64,000 nucleotides of DNA from Halichondria panicea (lineage: Eukaryota > Porifera > Demospongiae > Suberitida > Halichondriidae), in assembly GCF_963675165.1 (NCBI RefSeq), contig NC_087378.1, forward strand, positions 3,073,525-3,137,524, written 5' to 3'. Position 1 is the stretch's first letter. Each line of letters opens with the position of its first letter. The position numbers and the translations under genes are program-made. Shown in pieces: positions 29,301-37,394 of this stretch. A model generated the notes under the pieces. It was not told the DNA's origin. It ran no database searches and saw only the letters and a list, made by a program, of their open reading frames with translations.

Positions 29301-32300
29301 AGGCAACAACGACACTTATACTCTTGGAAAGAGATAGCAGAGTTCTTGAGAGACTGATTCTAACCAAAAATGTATATGTATTTGCTATTTCATACCAAAT
29401 CTCATTCTCTATTACTCTCTAGCAAGTCTACTCTCCTTCTTTTCCTAAAATGGTACTTAAATACAACTCTGCGCGAGGCTAATCATGCGTGTGCGTATAC
29501 CTAATACCATTACGTTACGGTTTATTTTACAACATTTTATCAAAACATTCATATTGACCAGAAACTGGAACAAAAGGACTCGTCATGTCTCAGCATGATC
29601 AGACAAGGTAACAGCATGAAAAGAGACTCCTTCCAGATGGATATTACAAGCTACAGTGCCTACATCCTTGGAGAGTACAATACCACAATAGGGTGCGTAG
29701 TTGTACTTAAGGTTACGATGTAGTGTTTGCCCATGAAGTAATTATGTATTATAGTAAATCAAGTGTCTTGACTGTATACACTAGTCGTCATTTTATATGC
29801 TAGATATTGCATGCTCTTTGCCAGTAAGGCAATTATCTATTTAAACGAGGAAAGGGGCAGGGCGGCTCGAAACAATTTCTTGAACAGTCATCGAGTTAAC
29901 AGTTAGCTCGTGTAGCAGTGGAAAAACAGCCGACTAGCTAGTAAACTATGGTATTTTTTTTCAGTTTGTAGATAGATAGGAGCAAGAACTTTTCGAGCCA
30001 CGTTATCTAGTTCTACCCAGGAGGCAATCCTCCATGCTACCCAAAATTGGCACCGCTCACTGGACAATGGTTCTAGTGTAACTGCTGTGTTCTTCGACCT
30101 GAGCAAAGCCTTCGACAGAGTCCCTCACCACGGCATCCTGAAAACCCTCTGGTCTGTGGGCATCAGGGGAAGCATCCATATGTGGTTTACTAGCTACCTC
30201 AAAAACAGGAAGCAGAAGGTAATCCTAGATGGTCACTCTTCGTCCACCGCCAATGTCACTTCTGGAGTACCACAGGGGTCCATTTTAGGCCCCCTTCTGT
30301 TTAGCCTATACATTGATCCCCTTACAAGAATTCCCCTCTCACCTGTCTCTCAGCTGTTGTTGTATGCTGACGACACACCCCTGTACAGCCCCATTCGAAA
30401 TGAATATGATGTTTTGGATCTTCAAGGAGACATCGATGCCATCACAAACTGGGTCAACACTGCTACTCTCCTCTCTTGTAAGAGACAGCCCCCATCCATC
30501 ACACTCTCTACGAACTCAGGTCCAATCACACAAGTGGACTCCTTGTCCTACCTTGGAGTCACCATCACAAAATACTTAAAATGGAATCGGCACATTTCCA
30601 ACACCTGTGCTAAGGCAAAATCTAAACTTGGCATTCTATGCAGGCACTTCAACCAAGCGAATCAGTCCACACTTTCCTCTTTGTACAAATCGCTGGCGCT
30701 CCCACTCTTGGACTACTGCAGCAGTGTGTGGGATCCCTCATCTTCTAGTGCTATAAATCAGCTGGAATCGGTTCAGAAGTTTGGAGCAAGACTCTGTTCC
30801 AAACGCTGGTCAGATCAATAGGTACCTTCCTCTGCTAGCTAGGTTATCATGGCCTCTGAGCTCAAGACGGTCTCGGCAAAAAGGTACTTTGTGCCGCAGA
30901 ATTATCTGAGGTGAATCAATACTCCAGTCCTCAAGATTCACACTCAACCCGAAACCGAACTCGTCATTACCATCACATCAACCACTACTCATCCCCTTTG
31001 CAAAAACACTATCCTATCAGTCATCTTTTTTTGTAAACGCTGTTCTACTCTGGAATTCCCTACCACGTAGTGCAGTCTCCGCAAGTAGTTTAAATCATGT
31101 GCGGGACTGTTTCACTTAAGTACTTATACTAATTGCCTGCTTGCTTACCTGTTGTGTTACATACTTTATTGTAGGTCACTGTCCATGTCACTGCCCCTTT
31201 CTGTCCTGTACTTTTTCGTTGTTTTGTTTTGCTTTTTGTGTTAGGGCTACCTTAATATTAGTTCTAGGCTGCTAGTTGGTATGCACCCCATGCTCTGCAT
31301 TAAATTTTATAAAGCAAAAAAAAGGAATATCATAAACTGCTGTAGGTCACTGTTTAGGTTATAGTTAGAACATGGGCATGAGGTATCTATGTGTTATAAT
31401 GTCCCAAAGCTCGAGGGATGAGGGACACTACAACCATTGATACCAAATGCACATGTTCTAACTGATTTAGATCCCAAAACCTATTGGCTATACTAGAAAT
31501 AGCAACAGTCAACCTATATAAACAGTACCATGGCAACTGCATCATTTCTTTTGAAAACTAATATTTGAAGTTGGCATCTCTGTGTCTCTACTAAATCTGT
31601 GGTCTCTATTCAAGTCAACCCTGTTCCTCTACCTCAGTTTAATGGACAAATTATAGTCCTATAGCTCCACCCAAAAAACAAAACATCCAGCTCCTCCCCC
31701 AGTTTGCAGCAAACAAGCCCAGTACACTTCACAAGAAACAAGCGGCTCGTACTACTCTCACATAGCAAAAGGAAGACACCTAAGCTAGAATTTGCAGCAA
31801 ACAAGCGTCTCCTATACTACTCTTGAACAAAGCGAAAGGAAGAAGCCAAAGAGAATCTCAGCACTTCCTTACATCCAGCTCCTCCCCCATGCAGCCTTGC
31901 AACAAAAAAGCACAGCTCCCTGCCCAAGAAACAAGCGGCTCATACTACTCTCGAATAAAGTCAAAACAAGAAACTAGAGCTTCTCTCTTTCATTCTAGTT
32001 CTGTTATTATGTTACTAGACAAAGCATATAGCTACAATAATTTTTATGTGTATCTTCTTGTAAATGACAATACAATGTATAATGTTGTAGTTTGTAGCCC
32101 AGAGCAATCTATAGTACCGGTACTATAGCTCATAGTTCACTGCTAAATACACTCAAATGGGATCTAATTCTTGTTAGAGTCTTTCTTTGTCTAATATTTG
32201 ACGACTAATTGGCAATGACCACACGATATTTATGGTTGGCACCTAGTTAGCAAGCGCTGTAACAGAGTAGTGGAACAGTATAGACACATAGAAACAATGT

Positions 32301-35300
32301 CTTCCTTTCTCACAAAAAATAAAACTTCTGAATAATTCATCAGCAAACACTGCATCGTAAACCTTAAATGTATAGGTGAGGTGAATGAATACCGTAGCGC
32401 ATGCGCTTTTGGGGTCAATAGCAGAGCTCTATGCGCTTATATTTCGAGCCCCACCCAGCAACCGTATGTTTCCGTGATGAGAGCTGACTCGCAAGCTGGT
32501 TAAAATGTGAGCAAGCAAGGCAAGCAGGAAACCCTAACTGGATCTATTTTACAGTTCTTTTACACCATTTAAATTCATATTATAAAGACATTCATATTGA
32601 TCAGGAACTTGGAATAAAAGGGTCTCATCCATGTCTCACATTCTCTCAGCATGATCAGACAAGATGACAGCATGCCCAGACAGATGGATATCACCAGCTA
32701 TATAGCTACATGCACTGTACAAGCTAACTAGCTCTAGATAAAGAAAATTAGCTATCACTAATAACCTTTGCATAATTAGATTTATACCACACTTACGTCA
32801 CCACAAATTGATCTCATTGGTCAACAGCTGTAGGATATATAGAATATTAGCATACAGCCCCAGGCATGCACAGTTTTTCAAGTTGTTTTTTTAGTTTTTT
32901 CATTTGTTCAAGAAAGTAAGCAAAGAGAAAAGAGCCATGCTTGACGGTACTAACACTCAAAGCGACGGCAGAAACACGGAAGGTGCTCTCCAACAAGACG
33001 GCTAAGCTTCCATGGGTCCATGGGCGCGGTTTAGATACATTTTATCCAAGAAGAGCTTGCAACTCCAGTAAGGGACGTCGAATGGTCAACGCTTGTACCA
33101 AGGACTCTCTTGAGCATCTGTAGGAGTCAACATGTTGCTCAACTAGCTCTTTGACGGCTGCAAAATCCGGCATAGTCTTGTTCTTTTTTGCAGTCTGCAT
33201 CGCGATTGAATTGTTGCTAGGGGGAGGTCCTTTTATAGTGCTGCGGTCACGTGGTATAAGTCAGATATGCCACACCTACTCGGAGGATATGCACCCTATA
33301 TATCCTCCGCTACCATGGTTACATACCCCTCGGCTCCGCCTCGGAGTAACCACGGTAGCGGAGGATATATGGGTGCATATCCTCCTCTTAGGTGTGGTAT
33401 ATCCTATACAAGCACTTCAATTCAAGTATAAAAAGCCTACAGTTGAGCATGCGCTTAAAATAAAGATACGCTTATACAGTAGAACCTCGCTAATTTGGAC
33501 CCCTTTAATCCGGACAAAATGACAAACTGAAAAAGAGGAGGGGCTCACAAGACTCGCTGTCTGGAGAGAAAGTTGAGATAAAGACTATTCTAGCTAGCAG
33601 CTTCCGTTCTGGCCACAGTAATATCATAATTAGAGGAGGTTGGTCACGATTGTTAATTTTCTTTGTAACCTCCAATTCCGTGGAAACTTGCAGAGAAAGT
33701 AGCTATCGTAGCTAAGCCAAAAGGCTGCTAACGATTATAGCCTTTTATACTAGTAGGAAATGATGCTAACAATACTCAGTGACACTAGAAAGTGAGTAGC
33801 ATAGTCACACTCGGAGCAATGAGCTAGAAACTAAGATTAGTCACAAACTTCCAGTTGTTGCTGCACTTTTCTTGTTTCTTTGACTCCTATCTCAATGTAG
33901 CAGGTGTAGCAAAGATAGTTTTAAACCACTACAACTCATAGACTAACAGTAGTCTGGGGGCCAGACATAATAGCTCGGGGGCAAAATCAAGAGAGCTAGA
34001 ATTAGGTCTGGAGACTCTTGCAGCATTTCCGTGTGCTCTAGCGGAATGTGGCCAGAGCCAATGAAACGCATATCCTATGTCATGTGATTTTTAACCCAAT
34101 GAAATGCGAGTATTGCCTCTGTGGAATTTGGATTACAGCCAATGGAATTTGGATACAGCCAATGAAATGAGAGTATTGCTACATATACTCCTTCTTTATA
34201 ACCTCCAATATCACAGTCTCCTCCCTATTGACATTCCAAGAGCACACGGAAGTGCTGCAAGAGTCTCCAGACCTCTTTCTCTCTTCCCCCTCCCCCCTCT
34301 TGAGAAAAGGTCTGGCCCCCAGACTAGACTAACAGGAGACGTAATACAAGACAGATAAACGCTCAAGAATGCAAAATAAGATAAAAGTGCTGACTCAGCG
34401 GGTTGGATTGGGTTGGAGTTCTTTCAACGGCTTCTGTGCATTTGACTGTAGGAATTGGAGGTTACAAAGAAAATTAAAAGATTAATTAACAATCGTGACC
34501 AACCTCCTCTGTATCATAATACATGTACAAAAGTGTCTTCGTTAATGATATTCATAATCAATTAATGACATCTGTTAATCCGGAAATTTTAGCATTCGGA
34601 TGGGGTCTGGTCCTGCTCTATTCGGATTAGCGAGGTTCTACTGTAGTCGAGTACGCGCTAATAATCCAGTTTCTACGGTAAGCTACAACATTATTTAAAA
34701 ATATTCCCCTAAAAGTTTTTGTAGTGGGAAATCATTTTAGGTGAAAATGGGGGTGATGTAAAAAAATGTGTGTAACATCTAATATCTCTGGAACTAAAGT
34801 ATTTACAATAAAATAATGTGGAAAGGTTCTTAGCCAATAAATTTGCTTGAGTTTCATTGCTAAGCGAAAAGGCACCCAAAAAACTCAATAGTAAATAGTT
34901 GTGAGAGTGAGAAAAGAGCTGCAGAGGCTTACAAGCATTAATGAAAGCATCGCGGGTGCTGATGCCTCGGTGGAGGTGCCAAAGCTAAAGCTACTAGCTA
35001 TTATAGCAATAGCTTTTATACATTATTATCATGGTGAACATTTTGCACAAATTTTGCTGCATGCAGGCAAAATCCAGAATCACAGAGAAACTCAACGACT
35101 GGGTAATGATCGACCATAGTTGTAGTTTAACAATCGATGCCAAAAGTCCAAGTCTAAAATTAATGGCTGCATCAGCAGAGCCTTGCAACTACCTTCTCAC
35201 TCTTGCAGCTACCAATAGCTAGCGTTCTAGTACAGAGGTAACGCTTGCTAATGCCTCTCGCCATGTTTTTGCTTTCGCTCAAAAGTATTGGAGTGCTATC

Positions 35301-37340
35301 GAGGTAAATAATTTGCAATGTACTTTGAACAAGAAAGGGGGAGTCCACAGTTAATAGTGCATACTGATCGTCTTAAATGGCCTGTAGCCACACAGTGGGA
35401 GTAAACCTTTGTCAAAGGCATAGTCAGTAGTCTATGAGATAAGTATTAAAGACAGAATTCAATCACAGAAAGTAGTATCCACATGTATAACAAGCAGTCT
35501 AAAAGAGTTATCAGAAATCAGAAAAGGTTGATTTGTGGCTTACCAGGACCTCAACAAAGAAGAAAATTGCAGGATCTGGGGTTAAAAATGATTTCTCTTA
35601 CACGTGGTATTGAGCGCGCATGCGCATTACATTCAGGAATAAGGGGTGCGTCTGCAAGTTCACTAACGGCTACTAGCTTCTTTAGCAGCTCTTTCTGACT
35701 CTTGTAGCTAACAAAAAGCTAGCGCTTTAGTGCAAGGCTAACTGATAAGTTAAATAGAAAGTTTGTGCGAACAGATAATGCTATGAAAGATTCTGAAGAG
35801 ACTGCAACAGCCTTCAATGTGAGTCAAACTAGCCATAACTCAAGAAAGAAGCTTTAGTTTGCTAATCCACAAATCAAAATCCAAGAGAACATGGCTAGAA
35901 GCCTATAGAAGCTGTTAGTTTTCCTTGCATTGCAACCGTTGAGCAGTTACAGCTGGAACAGACACACACACAGTCAATTTTACCGTATCTCTCGTGCGGC
36001 TACGCCTCGAGGCATAACTACTAAGTAGAGTAGCAACACTCCATGGACAAGTTTTTTCTATGGACTCTACTGAAAAGGCTGCAATGGCATTCCAAGTATG
36101 CAAAACTAGGCATAACTCGAAAACTAAGCATTATTATTTTTGCAAATCCATGAATTAAAATCTAAGAAAAGGTGACTAGAAGCGTATTACTTACACTTCA
36201 TTGATCCTTGAGCTGCTGTTACAGTAGCAGTCTACACAGACACACACAGTGACATACACTACCATATATATAGTAGAACCTCGCTAATCCGGACCCCTTT
36301 AGTCCGAAACCTTGCAAATCCAGACAAAAAATAGAATAGACTACTGTGCATGCACACTCTAACTTGCTCAGCTGAAGCAGCAATAATAAACTGCTCAATA
36401 CCTCGCTAATACAATGGCCACCGCAAAGAAAACGAAGAGAGCTCACGAGTCTCACTGTATTGGAGAGAAAGCTGACTATTGTATCTAGCAGCTTCCCCCT
36501 TTTAGCCACAGTAATATCATAATACATGTACACAATTGTCTTCGTTAATGATATCAATAATTATTAATGACATCCGTTAATGCGGAAATTTCATGTATTC
36601 GGATGAGGTGTGCCTGGTCCGACTCTATTCGAATTAGCGAAGTTCTACTGCACCTCGCTTGTGCATGCGCACCGAGGCATAATAATTATGACTTTCGGCA
36701 CTCTTTTTAGCAACGACACGGTCGATCATTTCCCACTCTCTTGTAACATTCTTGCTAGCCCACTTATGGTCCCTGACTAACTCGGTACATTCTTGCATGC
36801 AGATTCCAGACCTATCTTTCGACCTAGTATTCCATTAGCAGGGGCGGATCCAGGAATTTTGAAAAAGGGGGCAGTTTGAAGAAAATTTTACTAAAAAAAA
36901 GGTCAACAGTTTTTTTTTAAAACCCAGCCAGTGTAGCTTTTCTGATCATGGATTGATTGATGACAGTATGACATACATAGTAGCAGGAGATAGCAGAAAT
37001 GGATGGAATCATCTTGCTCTTCAGCTTCAAAAGTCTACAACTAGAGATCGTCTGCTCATAGCTATAGATAGTCTATGGTCTGCATGCTGCAATAATTGAT
37101 TGCTGCTCTAAGCCACACCCACTTCGTGAGCAAGTTTTATTCAAGCTGGTCAGAAAGGGGGGGGCACGTGCCCCTTGTGCCCTGCACTGGATCCGCCACT
37201 GATTAGGCCTGGGAACGAGTCTATTATCAAAGCTGCACTCCCAGAAAAAGCCATTAATATTTACGGACTTTGAATTTGAGCAGCAATATTGGTCGATCAT
37301 TTCTAAATTCAATCAGTATTAAGATCAAGAACAGTGTGCA

Positions 37341-37394
<54 letters not shown>

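Larger units (their letters stand above)
33477..34643. mobile_element. pogo-like MITE CAGTAGAACCTCGCTAAT, carrying nested elements
   Basis: Ends CAGTAGAACCTCGCTAAT and ATTAGCGAGGTTCTACTG with TA on both sides (33475-33476, 34644-34645). Without the nested foldback it is about 280 bp. It is inserted in the MITE copy 32390-34680. Confidence 0.9.
32390..34680. mobile_element. Third copy of the CCGTAGAAACTGG MITE, host of a four-level nest
   Basis: The left end begins TACCGTAGCGCATGCGC (part of the TIR lost); the right end is ATAATCCAGTTTCTACGGTA at 34680. It is split twice. About 32778-33405 holds foreign DNA opening with ATACCACACTTACGTCACCA (also at 26210) and ending in a large hairpin. 33477-34643 is a pogo-like MITE with two more elements inside. 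Flanking halves match copy 1 on both sides of the breaks. Confidence 0.88.

Noticed and set aside
31792-32128. Overlapping frames of 61 and 101 codons
   Set aside because: They result from local repeats and read in two frames equally.
33151-33522. 123-codon plus frame
   Set aside because: Runs through the long hairpin and into a MITE end; no protein-like pattern.
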